From assembly GCA_019914995.1 (NCBI GenBank), contig CM034144.1, positions 4,619,489 to 4,683,488 of the forward strand: DNA of 64,000 nucleotides. The letters run 5' to 3'. Numbering within the stretch: the stretch's first letter is position 1; each line of letters starts with the position of its first letter. The stretch is from Acanthochlamys bracteata (Eukaryota; Streptophyta; Magnoliopsida; Pandanales; Velloziaceae). Made by a program: the position numbers and the translations under genes. The notes under the pieces were generated by a model that saw only the letters and a program-made list of their open reading frames with translations, was not told the DNA's origin and did no database searches. Positions 1 to 13,100 of the stretch are shown here, piece by piece.

Positions 1-985
1 TTGAGGAAATGATTGCTGATCGCAGGTCACAGATAACATTATTATATTGAGAGTTCTGAATGCTTATAGCTATTCAGGCCACTTAGATGAAGGTAGCTCC
101 ATTTTCTATAACATGATCTTTTTCTGGGAAATCACTCCAAAGGTCGAACACTATGGGTGCCTAATTGATCTTCTTGGCTGGGCTGGCAAAGTTGATAAGA
201 CGCTTGCCATTATGTTAAAGATGCCTATAGAGCATGATATTGTTATTATGGAGGTCTTTGCTCAGTGCTTGTAGAACTCATTGCACCTTAGAGCTTGCTG
301 AATCTATTATTGATCATGTTTCTCAGTTAGATCAAATAAGCCGATGTAATATTCATGTGCTTTTGTCAAATTTATATTCATCTGCTGATAGATGGGATGA
401 GGCCACTAATACAAGGAGCAAATCAGTGACAGTAAGGGCGTGTTTACCAACACCCCAAACTCCACTTCTCTTAAACTCATTTTTAACATAAAATACATAC
501 AAAAATTAAAATAAATTTTTTTTATCAATAATTTTTTTAAAAAATTCAAATTTAAAACTTACTATAAATATATAATTAATATAAAATTTTATTTTTTATT
601 AAATATTTTTAATTTTATTTTTTAAATTTACTTTTTACAAACTCTACTTCACCTCACTTGATAAACACGCTCTAAGTTAATGGAATCATGAATTCTAGCT
701 TCTGCTAGGATGCAACCTCAGCATGGTCGTAACGACTAAGCTGAGGCAACTCCTGAGCGAAGCTGTATCAACAGGAGTTTATGTTGCTAACATGAAGCAT
801 GTTTTATTTGATCTATATGAGGACGATAAGGAGCATGCCATATCTTGGCACAGAGAAAAGCTAGCTGTTGCTTTTGGGCTACTTAGCCCAGAAGCAAGAT
901 GAAACATTTGAATAGTTAAAAACAGGACGAAAGCTATTTCTCTTCTATATAGTAGAGATACTTGTGAGAGATCATTCACATTTCA
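1..985 (+). pseudogene. PPR-DYW protein gene remnant (3' part)
   Basis: Remnant of a pentatricopeptide-repeat protein of the E/DYW class, a family that edits organellar RNA. Translation of 47-274 gives a PPR-like stretch (VEHYGCLIDLLGWAGKVDK, then MPIEHDIV). The reading continues in another frame from about 250 to 420 with the E-motif signature LLSACRTH and LLSNLYSSADRWDEA, so a frameshift lies near 240-250. A MITE (436-672) interrupts the gene. Downstream, 770-985 resembles the start of a DYW deaminase domain: YVANMKHVLFDL and HREKLAVAFGLL, which keeps the HxE zinc/catalytic motif. In-frame stops follow, and the C-terminal CxxC and DYW end are not seen. The upstream PPR repeats would lie outside the window. 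The identity is clear from motif order; a working product is unlikely. Confidence 0.8.
436..672. repeat. Tourist-like MITE inserted in the PPR remnant
   Basis: AT-rich 237-bp element with terminal inverted repeats GGGCGTGTTTACC at the left and GAGCGTGTTTATC (reverse complement) at the right. It is flanked by TAA at 433-435 and 673-675. A 3-bp TAA/TTA duplication is typical of PIF/Harbinger (Tourist) MITEs. A related copy in opposite orientation lies at about 30140-30373. Confidence 0.75.
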
Positions 986-1914
986 TTTCTTCCTTCTTAT
1001 CACAGACGGCAGTAAAAAACATGAGCACATGGGTGCCATATGACCACTAACGTGGCTCGACAGGACATTCCCTCTTATCCCTTCCTGCAGGAACACCCAA
1101 ATGGGCATCACATGGGTTTGACGGGACATCCAAGTCATTGTTCTTGTGCAGATTATTGGTAATGGTAGGTTGAAGATCTCAAATGTATTTGTGATACAAA
1201 TTTAAGAAATTGCTAGTGTGTATCCAAGTGTGGAGCATGGCAAAAATGCTGAACTTTTGCCTAGTTTTTTGCTACACATGCGGATGGAAGTTATCTCTCA
1301 TGTTTGGTTTATGTGCAATCAGTGTGGAGCCACCCAAAGCAGCCAACTGAAGCAAATGGTGATTGTTACAGTTCATAATGCTGATTGGGTTACAGATATG
1401 TGGAGAAAACAATTGCGGATGAGGTACAGATGTGATATCGAAGATATCAGATACCTGTCTAGCTACTTGATCACATTTACATTCTTTTTGTCAGAAGATA
1501 AGCATGATCTTGTGTAAAGGATTGGCAGTGCTTAATAGTTGCCAAGCTGAACAAGAGAGATAGTTTGTGATTCCAGAGGAAAGCACAGCAAAAATAGCAC
1601 TCATCATTTAATCACATGGAGCTAATCAATGCAAATGACTATGAAGTTAAATGCAAACTCACAACCTATGGAAAAAATTTTGAATCAGGAACATCAAAGA
1701 GCATTCTATATAACAACTGCAGGATTTTGAAGCTCCATCGATCGAAAACCAAAGTTTTGTGGCTTAAACTATGATGCTTAAAATGGTTCATGTAAAAATT
1801 AAGACAGAAGCACTAAGTAGACAATGAAAATCGAGAAAGCGTAGTCCTCTAAGTTATCCCCTCTGTATGTCAGTGTACATTTCCAGATATTGATGCAGTG
1901 CTAGTGATTCTTGG
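986..1914. other. No recognisable gene
   Basis: Unique-looking sequence between the PPR and CYP710A remnants. A 99-codon open frame at 1218-1517 (+) matches nothing I recognise and has no intron or domain signal. I see no repeat structure. Confidence 0.4.
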
Positions 1915-2099
1915 GGCGTGTTTCAAGTCGGTAGAATTCTACTTTCTCCCGTCAGAATTAGAGTTCTACAGACTTCTCATATTTTATTTGCACACTAGAA
2001 CTGGGAACTCTTCCACACGGGCAGAACTCTAGTTCCACGCTCATTCTCCTCTCCACAAGGCTCTTCGTTGCAGTTCCTCTCTCCCAATTTCTTCCCCTT

Positions 2100-2629
2100 T
2101 CCGACGAGCTTCGCTTCTCAATTTCTTCCAGAGTCAAGTACCTCTGCCTTGCTTCTGGAGTCAAGTACTATCCGGCGAACAAGGCCTCGGGTGAAGTTTG
2201 GAGCAGTCCGGCGATAAAGGTCCTTGTGCTGAGGCTCAAACATGTAATAAGATTGTGTTCTCCAAAGAGTTTCTTACTGAAAGGATGACCGATAAGATGG
2301 AAAGCATCGTGCCGGACATTGGCAAAAATCTTGTGAGAAAGGTCAGTGGAACTGATGAAAACAATGAACCGAGCGACAAGGTAGTTGGCAGAGATGCTGA
2401 AGCCGGTAGATTTCACGTTTGCTGCTTATTAGTCACAAAATTTGGACGGCTTTAGAACCATTGAGATAGTGCTGCCTAGGAACGGAACGATCATTGATGG
2501 AACGGCAAGATGACCTTTCTTCTTTATGTAAGATAACTGCTCCATCAATAGCAGCAATGCCGCCAAACAGACGGCATACAGAAGCGCTGCGGCGAAAGCA
2601 CGCCATAGAACTCCCTCTAACCCCATCAA
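2100..2629 (-). pseudogene. CYP710A-like cytochrome P450, N-terminal pseudogene
   Basis: CYP710A enzymes are sterol C-22 desaturases of the endoplasmic reticulum (about 500 residues, usually intronless genes). Here the minus strand reads an N-terminal membrane anchor from Met at 2629 (LLLLMEQLSYIKKKGHL), then VPFLGSTISMVLKPSKF, a stop near 2430, and in the same frame [37 protein letters not shown] and [14 protein letters not shown]. After that point the family pattern ([18 protein letters not shown]) continues only in a shifted frame, and similarity ends near 2110. About 155 of 500 residues remain; the heme-binding region is absent. The family call rests on the characteristic [24 protein letters not shown] block. 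It is a dead fragment. Confidence 0.85.
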
Positions 2630-2884
2630 TTAGTATTCTCTTTGATTTCTTGGTCGCCAACTTGAATTGATATTGAAGAAGAACAACAAATTATTGAGAG
2701 AGAGTGAGAGCTGGGTCTGGATGTAGTGACAGCACTGGCATATCAGGATTGGTATTGGATTTGCTGTTGTTCGTAAGAGCTCAAATAACATAACATTTAA
2801 AATTAAATGATCACCAAGAATAAAGAAAATAGTGAAAGAAAAAAAAATTTTGAATGCTCTACCACGTAGGCATGTCCCTGGCAT

Positions 2885-4334
2885 GTTATTATAATATATG
2901 TATAATATATTTTATAGTATAAAGTATTTATATGATAATATAAATTTAACATATTTTGTAGTATTTAATATTATAATATTAATTTTTATATTTATTATAT
3001 TGTGTTATAAGTGTTAATGTAAATTTATAATTTACATTATATTTATTAAAAGATTACATTTTTATATGATAAATTTATTATGCAATAAATAAGTACTCTA
3101 TAATTGAGTATGTTATATAGTTATTAAATTTTATATAGAATATAATTGAATTTTTTAAATAAATAATTAATATTATTTATTATTTTATTTTTTTATTTAT
3201 AAATATTATTACTTTTAATTTAATTTAGTTCATCTTCAAATGTAATTGAAACACAAAATCTGAACTCTATTTCTAATCCACTTCAAAAATTAATTAAAAC
3301 ACCAAAATTAAACTCCACTTTCAATTTATTTTAAAAAACTCTATTTTTTATTTTTTATTTTTTATTTTCACGTAATTAAGTTACGGGTATTTGAAACCCG
3401 TACTTAGTGAAAAATATTACAAGTAGTTTCCCCTTCTTAAGTACGCAAAAATTCGATAGAAAGGTAAGCTTTGGCTTTAAAGAACGGATACCTTAGGTGA
3501 GCCAGTCAAGTTTCAGCATCAAGTCCTTCATGATAGCAGCGGGATCATATCATGAGACATATTTATAGTATAATATTTCAATTTTCAGAATGTTAATACT
3601 GTAATACACAACTGACAGGGATCCTGTCTTGATTTTCACTTGCAATATTACAAAATTCTTTTATGAATAGTAGGACTATGTATTTGGTTTGTAAATTTGC
3701 AGTGGTCTCCAAAATCACTCGTTTGCACATAATGAGGTTTTCTTTTACAAATTAGAGGCCTTAGAGTAATATATTTAGGTAGGCAGATAATTTTCTTTTA
3801 ATCTTCTGAGACGCATCAATGCGAACTTCATACTTAAAACTTCTTGCTGCACTAGGGCATGTCTTAATTGCAAAAAATTTATTTCCTCCGTTTAGATTTA
3901 AATTCTTTCAGTTTTATTAATTATTATTTTGGACTCTACTTTTACTTAATATCAAACTTCACTTCTATTAAAATTTAATTCTAAATTTTATTTTATGTAT
4001 TTCAATTATTATTTCAAATTTTACTTCTATCACTTTATTTTTACCAAATTTACTACACGAAACTCATTTTTATATAATTAAAAAATGTACTAAAATATAG
4101 AGTTGGTAATATGTTTGTAGAATGGTAGCAATCTGCCGACCCAAAGAACTGCACTCTTGAATACCATTCATCACTAGACTCATCCATAAATAGCAATTTA
4201 TTCATCTTCAATTTCACTGATAATTGCATCGATAGTTAGAGAATTTAAAACATTCACAATATCTAGTCTACATCAAAGGAGCAACCAATTGATGATTTTT
4301 TAGGTGCATTTTTTAAAACAACTTTCTTAATCTC
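2885..4334. other. AT-rich intergenic DNA
   Basis: Very AT-rich sequence with no coding signal. The stretches at 3230-3400 and 3880-4080 repeat motifs such as aactccact and aattgaaacac that resemble decayed MITE interiors, but I could not define ends. A short palindrome (acgggtatttgaaacccgt) sits near 3384-3402. Confidence 0.4.
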
Positions 4335-6170
4335 TTTGCAGTCGGTGTTGTTAGAACTGACCAAGACTGCAACCTGGTTTGCCGTCCGGGTTAACGGGTG
4401 GTGGGTTAACCCGCCGAGTCAACTTCACCACCTATGTCCCAACATTATTCATGTTCATGTCTAAGTTTGCTAACTTAATACCATTCATACCATTACATCA
4501 TAATATTTAAGGTTCAAACTTCCAACAACAACATCAATACCATAAAAAAAAGCAACAATAAGCCTCAAATACCATCCAACAAGGCAGCAATAGGCTAATA
4601 ACAACAACTTCACCAATAATAAGTAACAACATTAATCATTAACATTATCATCTAGTCAGCAGCAAACAATATGATATCAAGTTAAAAATACAAGTAGTAA
4701 CATCTCAATATCAAGTAACAATTACAAGTTACAAACAACAAAAAAGACATCCCAGGAATAATTCTTTGCAACCGGCCAATAAGTTACAAGTTACAATTAA
4801 TTACAATACCATACCATTCACTAGCCAGTAATCAGTATTATAGTTGAGAATTCCAGCATCTACTTCCTGCATCAACTTAAGGTACCAACTAGCAATAGAA
4901 CAGTAACAAGCATTTCTTCAAAAATAACAAACATGCTGCATCATAACCCTTGTTCCTCCAGCCAGCATGCAACACTCTAAGACACTATACTAGATATTTT
5001 ATGTTACTTTCAAAAAGCAGAAAACTGGCTGGCTGCTCTGTTTACAACATTGTAAACAGAGCAGTCAACCAACACTATACTTGATGTTTCAGCCAGCAAT
5101 AATAAGCATAAAGTTGCAAAAAGAGTAGTCAGCCAAGTATGAAACTAAACAGAATTGCATGTCTTATTATACCACCAGAATCAAACTGTAAACCAAAAAG
5201 AATGCAAGTTGCAATTTGCAAAGAAAACAATCAGCAGACTATGAAACTAAACATAATGAAGATTGATACTACATGGACAACCAATCTAACAAAAATGCAA
5301 TGGTATTTTGTAAGTCTTGTGATGACAAAAAGAATGCAAAGCATACTAAACAGCAAAGCATATCAAACTGAACCACTAGAACCAGACTTAAATTCCTAAA
5401 CAAAACCACTAAAGCTATGAACCACAAAACCACCATGAACCACAAGAGCCAGACAACAAAGCATACCAAACAGAATGCAAACTTAAATTCCTAAATAGAA
5501 TGCACTTCAATCAGACAACATTATAAATCTTCCTAAACATAATGCACTACAAGTCTGCAATTAGATAACATCACCAATCTTCAAGACATGTAATATATTT
5601 CTAACAATATCAAGTCACAAATATTATCCTATACACAGCAACATGCTAACAAAAAGTCAAAAACTATTACTAAACATCAAGTCACGCATTGAGTCTAAAA
5701 GACCAAAACAATTACCTTTAACCCTTGAACCACAATCTGATAAGAAGAACTCTTAAGCATAAAGTGCACCACCTTCATTCTCCTCATCATCCACATTAAG
5801 GTCTTTAAGGTCTAAATCCAAATCAGCATCTACAAACTTTTATTATTCAGAATTTAGATTTTCAAAATTCATAATCCAACAAACATTGTTAATTGATAAT
5901 AAAAATAGAAATTGTTACCATGAGTGGATTTCTCCTGAATTGACCATTCTTCTAATTGTTTATGAAATTCTTCTAACTCTTCATTAGTTAAAAGTGATAG
6001 TTCATCTATAGTTATCCAACATCATTCTCACTGATTCCTTCAACATCAATAGGGTCATAGTTTCGACCGTTGAAATAATTCCTAATATGTATTTACAAAA
6101 TAAAAAATAAACATATGAAAGTATGAACAATAAAAAAAAAATGTTGACAATAAAAAAAATAGAATAACTA

Positions 6171-8242
6171 TTATCTTTGCCTTAATCTCAAGTTGTAATG
6201 AACATATACAAGATCGTTTAGTCGTTGATGCTCCAATCTATTTCTTTTTTTGGAATGAATATGTTCAAATATGCTCCAGTTCCTCTCACAATCTGAGGCA
6301 CTACATGTTTGGCTTAAGATGCAAATGGCCAACTTTTGAAGATATAGAGCACTATTTTCATATAACAACCACTATTCATCTACAAGAAAATAAAAGTTTT
6401 AGAAAACAAAAACAATATGTAAAACAGTAAAAACCAATAAATCATAAAATTAGTAATTATTTCTACCTGGAGCCATAGATTGACGATTAGCAACAGCAAA
6501 ATACATCCAAAATCTCCTTTGACATTTCTAAAAAGTTTTATCTCATCGGTCAACTTACTAATCAACTCAAAATCTCCCAATGCAAACTTTTCTATAACAT
6601 CAAGAAGTCTCAAAGTAGTGGGTGAAGTTTTTTCAATGAAGAGCTATCATATTGATAACGAGGATTGAGCCAGTAACCAACTGCATACAAAGCTCTACCT
6701 AACTGATGATCCCACCTATTATTGATAATGTTTAGATATGGTGCAACTCTTTTCTTATTTTTCTTAAATCTCCTCATTATCTCATCTTTGGCAGTATGAA
6801 TAGCTTCAAACAAATACCCCATGCAAGGTATATCATCACTATCAATAATACGAAGAACACGAACTAGAGGATCGGTAAGTTTCACAATATTGACACATAC
6901 TGTCCAAAAAGAAGAGGTTAAGACATCATCTATAAATTTCTTTACTTTACTATCTCTAGCATACGCTGAACTTGTCCATTATTTTGAAGTTACCATAGTC
7001 CTCAAATTATCCTTTTGAGCCAATATACTTTGCAAAGTAATAAAGTTGGTGACAAAACGAGTAGGTACTGGTCTAAGTATTTCTCTTCCACATGTAAACT
7101 ATTTCATCAAATGTAAAGGAAAATAATGATTATAGATGTACTTTGTAATTCTAGATGTATGAGTTACCAAAGTACTAACTTCATCCAACTTTTCAATATC
7201 ATGAAATATGAGATTAATGCAGTGTGCAGCACAAGAAAACCAAAACAAACCTCGAAATTCTGCTCTAATAGTCTACCAGCAGCTATTTAGTTGGATGCAT
7301 TATTCGTTACAAAATGAATCACGTATTCAGAACCCACATACAAAACAACTTCTCAAACAACTTGTATAATATATCTGCAGTTTTGGAAGCATCAGATGCA
7401 TCAATAGATTTGAGAAGGATAGTACCTTTTGAACAATACACCAGAAAATTAATAAGGGTTCTTCTATTCTGATCTAACCATCTATCAACCATAATGGTGC
7501 GTCCTGTTCTTTTCCATGCATCCCCGTAGCTCTCAACGTATCGATCAGTCTCCTCAACATTCTTATTCAACGAAAAATTTCTAAAGGCATGATAGTGAGG
7601 AGCTCTATAACCTGCACCCATGCTAACAATATCATCTACCATAGGTTGAAAATGCATGGACTTAACAGTATTAAAAGATATGCATGCATCAATCATCCAT
7701 TTAGATATAGCAATCCCACATCTTTCTATAGCCTCACTATTTTGCAAGACACTCTTCAAAATAGGTTGTGCATTAGGAGTGGTTGTAGGCATAAAATAAG
7801 AATACATAAGGATTACCTCTTTTCCTTTTCTAGTAGAATGCTTTTTTTTGTCTGAATGGCCCTCTGAACTTCCTGTTGATATGCCTTGGCAGCCTCGCCC
7901 TTGATCAAACACAACATCTCTAGCCTCACTAAGTGTATTATAAGCTTGCTCTTCACGGTCTTTGTGTTGTTGGGTAAATGGATTCTGTTCATCGAACATT
8001 TCTTGATATCTTCTTTTTTTGGAAAGGAAGTCATCAATGTGTAGCTTCATCGGATAGCGAATGTCGGCAGGAACATTCTTGCAAGCTCCAACATCTCCTT
8101 TTATTCCGGCTAAGTGCTGCTTGAATCTGTTGATACCACCTACTGCAAATGTTCGTGAGCAATAGCTACATCCTAATTTGCTTTTCTTATTACTGCTCTC
8201 ATCAGCCAACCGGCAGCGACTCCAAATAGGATAACTTTTCAC
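6171..8242 (-). pseudogene. hAT transposase (BED finger / DUF659 / dimerisation), frame-broken
   Basis: The longest open part (7319-8242, 307 codons) starts with a BED-type zinc finger: CSYCSRTFAVGGINRFKQHL, about residues 25-50. It is followed by a charged linker and a DUF659 region (GYRAPHYHAFRN, WKRTGRTIMVDRW, LINFLVYCSKGT, SIDASDASKTADILYKLFE). Past 7319 the family sequence goes on in changing frames (CAAHCINLI near 7220, VPTRFVTNF near 7050), then 6610-6885 is open (RFKKNKKRVAPYLNIINNRWD, LYAVGYWLNPRYQY). The hAT C-terminal dimerisation domain is at 6171-6368 (LAICILSQTCSASDCERNWS, HSKKRNRLEHQRLNDLVYVH). I estimate three to five frame breaks, though some joins may be introns. No single intact product is visible. 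Confidence 0.85.
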
Positions 8243-8489
8243 TCTTAAAGAGCTTTAAGTCGGTGGAATGGTTGAAGATTGTGTGGCAGAATCGGTAGAA
8301 GGATTGGAGCCAATACCAAACATCGTGAGGCACTGGATGTGAACACTGATTGTGATCGGAGTGGCCAAAGCAGCGGCAAGAAGCAGCAACCGAAGCAAAA
8401 TACAACTGGTCAGCAGGAGAGTGAAGCGCATTGAAGTCACAACTGCAGAGTCGCAGGCCAGAGCAGAACTTGTTGATGTAGTAGTGAGC

Positions 8490-8900
8490 AAAGACGAAGT
8501 AGAGGCAAGTAGTGAAATTGAAGCCGAAGCAGAGGAATTAGAAGTCGGAGTAGTGAAACTGAAGCAGAGACGACGATTTTACGAAGCCGGAGCAGTGGGC
8601 AGATGAATCCGATGAAGTTGAGGCGGAACAACGAAATTGAAGCCGAAGCAGCGAAATTGAAGCAGAGGTGACGAATTCGACGAAGCCGGAGAAAAAATTA
8701 TTGCCGAAGTAGTGAGCAGATGAATCCAACGAAGTAGTGGCAGAGCAGCGAAATTGAAGTCATAGCAGTGGAGCAGAAGCCAAAGCAGCTAAATTGAAGC
8801 AGAGGCGACTAATTCGACGAAGCCGGAGCAGATCCGATGAAATGAACGGAACGGAGCAACGAATTCAGCCTGAGCCGAAGTTAGAGCAAATAACGAGCAA
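8490..8900. repeat. Purine-rich imperfect tandem repeats inside the hAT element
   Basis: A unit resembling gcgaaattgaagcagaggc followed by gacgaattcgacgaagccgg recurs near 8553-8596, 8650-8692 and 8788-8831 (spacing roughly 100-140 bp), with partial copies between. It lies upstream of the transposase start, between the coding region and the right terminus, where hAT elements often carry repeated transposase-binding motifs. The binding role is inference. Confidence 0.55.
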
Positions 8901-9314
8901 ATAACGAACAGTTGGAAAAATGACGAAATGGTTGACGTGCAGCCTGAGCCGGAGCTGCAATCATAGAGATCAAAGATGGAAGCAAAACCTAAAATGAAGA
9001 AGATTCAAGAAACTAACAACTGGTCGACCGAGTGGCGAGTACACTGCGTTAACATATTTTTTATTTTTTTAAATTAAAATTTAATGAAATTACAAATCAG
9101 GCACACGATTTTATAGCTTATAATTTTTCAGCCCTCACCGGTTTGACCCGGACGGACTGTTCAACGGGTTGACCCGAAAATGGTCAACCCGGATCGTGGC
9201 GGGTCCTATGTTTGGACGATTTATTTGCATATCCGGATTAGTTTATCGTCCGGAGTGATGGTTCCTGAGTCGACCCGAACGATTCGGTCCGGATTTAACA
9301 ATACTATTTGCAGT

Positions 9315-10189
9315 AGTTGCCAACTAGTTGGCTAGAAATCTTAGAAGTTTACATTTAACTTGATTATTTGAATTTTTAGATTCATTGTGGCCACGGAAAG
9401 CTATCCCTTGAAAAAGTAAAAAATTTTAAAATTAAAAAATATTGATGTAATGACTCATGCAATCAATCAAAATTTGCAAATGTTACGAGTTTGATCGAAT
9501 TGTCCGGTCGTAGCCCTCATATAGGTTGATCTCGTTTCGTCAAATCCAGACAGTCATAGATGAGGCGGCAGCACCTGACAAGCATGAGATGTGAACCAGA
9601 GGATCAGCGAAAGCGGGGCCATTTAGGATTGACATTTAAAAAATATTTTTTAATTTTTAGTTTATACTTTTTAATAAATTTTATATAATATTTTATCAAA
9701 TTTATTTAAATTTTAAAAATTATTAAAAAAATTTACGTAGTAAAATTTTATTATTATTTATTTTTTACATCAAATAGTAAGATTTGTTTATAGAAACAGA
9801 ATAAAAATAAATTTCATTTTATAAAATATTTTTAAAATTACTTCAAATAAGAATTCAAGTGGATGCATAGGTTGCGGGGAGCACTAGCTGGTTGGTCAGC
9901 TAGAATTTATCTAAAAGTAGATTACAATTGCATACTATTTACTTTCATAAGGAAAAAAAATATTTGGTTAGCAAGTTTGTAGGGATTCTTTAGATTTAAC
10001 TGGATTATGACTCTGACCAATATGTGGGGGAGTATAATAAATATTCGTGTAGCATTGCAAATAATTGAGAACTTAGACTTTATTTTTAGTTTCATTTATT
10101 CAGTTTCTAGTTTTAATTTATTACTTTAGAGTTTTTTATTGTTATGTGATTATGCACCATAACAAGAGGTACAAGAGCTGTAAAACTAA
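9315..10189. other. Intergenic DNA, no gene seen
   Basis: AT-rich sequence; 9620-9860 looks like a decayed MITE (outward motifs ccatttaggattg and, inverted, cttgaattcttatttg), but the ends are poorly matched. The stretch 9960-10170 could be part of the neighbouring LTR retrotransposon; I found no clear boundary. Confidence 0.3.
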
Positions 10190-13100
10190 TGGAGCACGCA
10201 GCTTCGAAGACATCCGAGTTACCAAAATAACCTTAATCGCCGCAATCGGCCATTGAAAGGGTTTTCATGCAAACATCATTGATCCCTTTGAAGACACAAT
10301 ATTCGAACTCTCGTGTGGAGGTAGATCGATTCGAACAATCTGATCTACTTGCCTCTAATCTTGGGAGGCAACATGCTTGTATAGTAGCAGACTTCACGAA
10401 GTTGTACATAGTGGCTACATCATCCCATCAAAATAATTGGTCAAAATTTGCCTAACACATCCACCACTAGCATAGCATCTTCTAGCTATGCTACAAACCA
10501 GCTTCCATATACACCTTTAACCACCTCTGCTCCTATCATTATGAATGCACCCTCTAGTGGTAACAACATCAACGCCTATAGCACAAGTGACCACTGCTTG
10601 AACTAATATTCGTATACACTACCTGCTACAGCAAGCTTAATGGCTCTTACATACCAAATCGCCCCACTGCCCACTCTCTCTTCCGAACAAATAATTTCTG
10701 ATCTACACCTAATAAATACATTATCAACACTTTATACACCACAACAAACAACCACAAATCCACATATAACTAACATCTCAGCAAATAATTCCTAATCTAT
10801 ATACCACTAACACCCTTCCAGCACTGCAAACACTTCAACACTATCTTACCCACCACCATTACCTTACCTGCAGTCGCTACCTTACAAAATAGCCCAACTG
10901 CCATACTCCTTAGCAACAACTGCACCACCAGTCCACCCAACAGCTTCCTGTACCAATCTCCAAGGGCTTACAGAACCCTAAACATATGTCTCAAGGGAAT
11001 GTCACAAGTGTCCCACCTTTGACGGCAAGGAGCTTTATGAATGGTTGTATTCGGTGGAGAGATATTTCAAATATCATAAGATTGCAGCTTGGAATCATGT
11101 CCCAATTGCTTCTATGTATTTCTAAGATAAAGCTAAGTGATTGTGCCAAAATTATGAGAAGATTCACCAAATCACTCTTGGGATAATCTTACCACTGCAT
11201 TCTTCATAGATTTGGTCCTACAATCCTTTGCTAATGCAAACTTCTCCCTCCAACAACTTATAAACGTGTGTCGCAAATATCACAGCTTTTGAAGACTTGC
11301 GTACTGAGTTATTGAACGCTATGAAAGATGACCTCATCGGGTTTTGTAGTGGGCTATCCTGACCAATTACCATAGATGTCATAGCAAGGCAATTGACAGA
11401 GCTACAATAAGCATCTGTGTTAGCTCGTCTTTATGAGGAGGTTGGTCAGTTCCGCGGCTCACACTACACACTTCAGAATACCAACAATACAAACAAGACA
11501 TACTTTTTTTAGGCCAGCTACGACATCCACTATAGGAAGCTCGCCTTTAGTGGTGCTGAGTTCAACGACCCCTCGTCTCGTACAAGACTGTCCACAATTG
11601 AGATAAATGCAAGAGGGATAAACATCTTTGTTTCTATTATGATGCCAAGTATGAAGGAGGTCACCAATGTCCTACTAAATTGTATTACATAGCTAGATAA
11701 GAAGAGAGGACAGCGGAGAAGCATCACTCATCGAGTTGATTGAAGAAATTAGGACAGAAGATGCCACTCTTCCTAAGCACAATGCATGGATTAGTAAGAC
11801 CAAACAATTCGGATGGTAGGTAGAATCAAGAGGTATTCATTTGAAGCAACCTTGGACGCACTCATAAATTTTATTTATGAAAGACTCACCAAATATTTAC
11901 GCCTGGTTGAGGATAGTGTGTGCCCTTTGAAGGTGGAGTTAGCTGACAAGAAATTGCATCCAATAAACATGATTTACAAGAGGATACCTTTAATAGTGCA
12001 AGGAGTTGAGATGATCATTGATGCGTACCCATTTCCCTTACAAGGAATGGATTTGATGCTTGGAATATAGTAGTTCGAAGTTTAGGGGATGTCATTTATA
12101 ATTAGTGTCGATTGGATATGAGGTTCACGCTCCAAGGTGAAGAGTTTATTTTGCAAGGCATTCATGAGGGCACGTTTTCCATACTTTCTCATCTCTCCAA
12201 TACCTTGAGTAGTCTCCCTAACATTTGCTAGATTCTTTTTTAGTATTCTCCATTGCTTAGTTACCTATTTTTTTAGTTCTGTCGATTGCTTAAGCTCCCA
12301 TGTCTTTGCTAATCTGTTTTACTTCACCAAAAAATACAAAAGTATATTTTAGATATTTTATAAAAATTACTCTTATTTACTCTCCATTACCAAACAAAAT
12401 TAATTAGTTACTCTTCATTACTCTTATTAAAATATCCAAACAAGACAAGATAAATTATTACTCTTACTCTCGTCTCTACTCTTATTTAATCTTACTCTTA
12501 TTTACTCTTATTATTACTCCTCTATCCAAACAGACCGTAAGTAGTCTTTGTCCTAAATAGATGCTATGCTCCTTACGCTTATTGGCTATATCTTCTACTA
12601 TCAATGAGCAAGGTGAAAGTCAGACAATGCTCGTGGATCTGTTGGTGTTGATAGATGAGCACATAACCATGGAATACCTCTACTTCCTGGTTCACAGCCC
12701 GTCAATGCTTTATTGGTACCCCCATATATAGAAGGCCTAGATTGAGAAGACGGTAATCGAAATGTTATAGCAGGGCATCATATGTATAAGTAGTTCATCT
12801 GTTTCTCTAGGTTGCTACTAAAGAATGGACGGCTCCTGACGATTCTGCTTAGATTATAGGGCCCTTAACTAGATATCTTTGAATGATTAGTACTCGATAC
12901 CCATAATAAATAAGTTGTTAGACAAGTTGGATGGTGCCAAATTCTTCTCAAAGCTTGAGTTGAAGTAGAGCTACCATCAGATTCATATCAATAAAGTGAA
13001 ATACATAAGACAGCTTTACGCATGCATGATGAGCAATATAAATTCCTACCTATGCTGATTGGCTTGATGAATGCGTCTTCGACATTCCAGTCCTTGATGA

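Larger units (their letters stand above)
4343..9306 (-). mobile_element. hAT transposon, near full length, with 8-bp TSD
   Basis: A 4.96-kb DNA transposon bounded by a perfect 8-bp direct repeat TTTGCAGT at 4335-4342 and 9307-9314, the length expected for hAT target-site duplications. The ends are short imperfect inverted repeats: CGGTGTTGTTAGA at the left and TAGTATTGTTAAA read inward from the right. Subterminal regions on both sides are rich in GGGTTAACCC- and GGGTTGACCC-type inverted motifs. The interior encodes a minus-strand transposase (BED finger, DUF659, C-terminal dimerisation domain) spread over 8242-6171. A related left end lies at about 58759-58860. The exact TSD suggests a fairly young insertion, but the transposase is frame-broken. 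Confidence 0.9.

Noticed and set aside
1218-1517. 99-codon open frame as a gene
   Set aside because: No recognisable domain, no repeat or splice context, and length within chance for this sequence.
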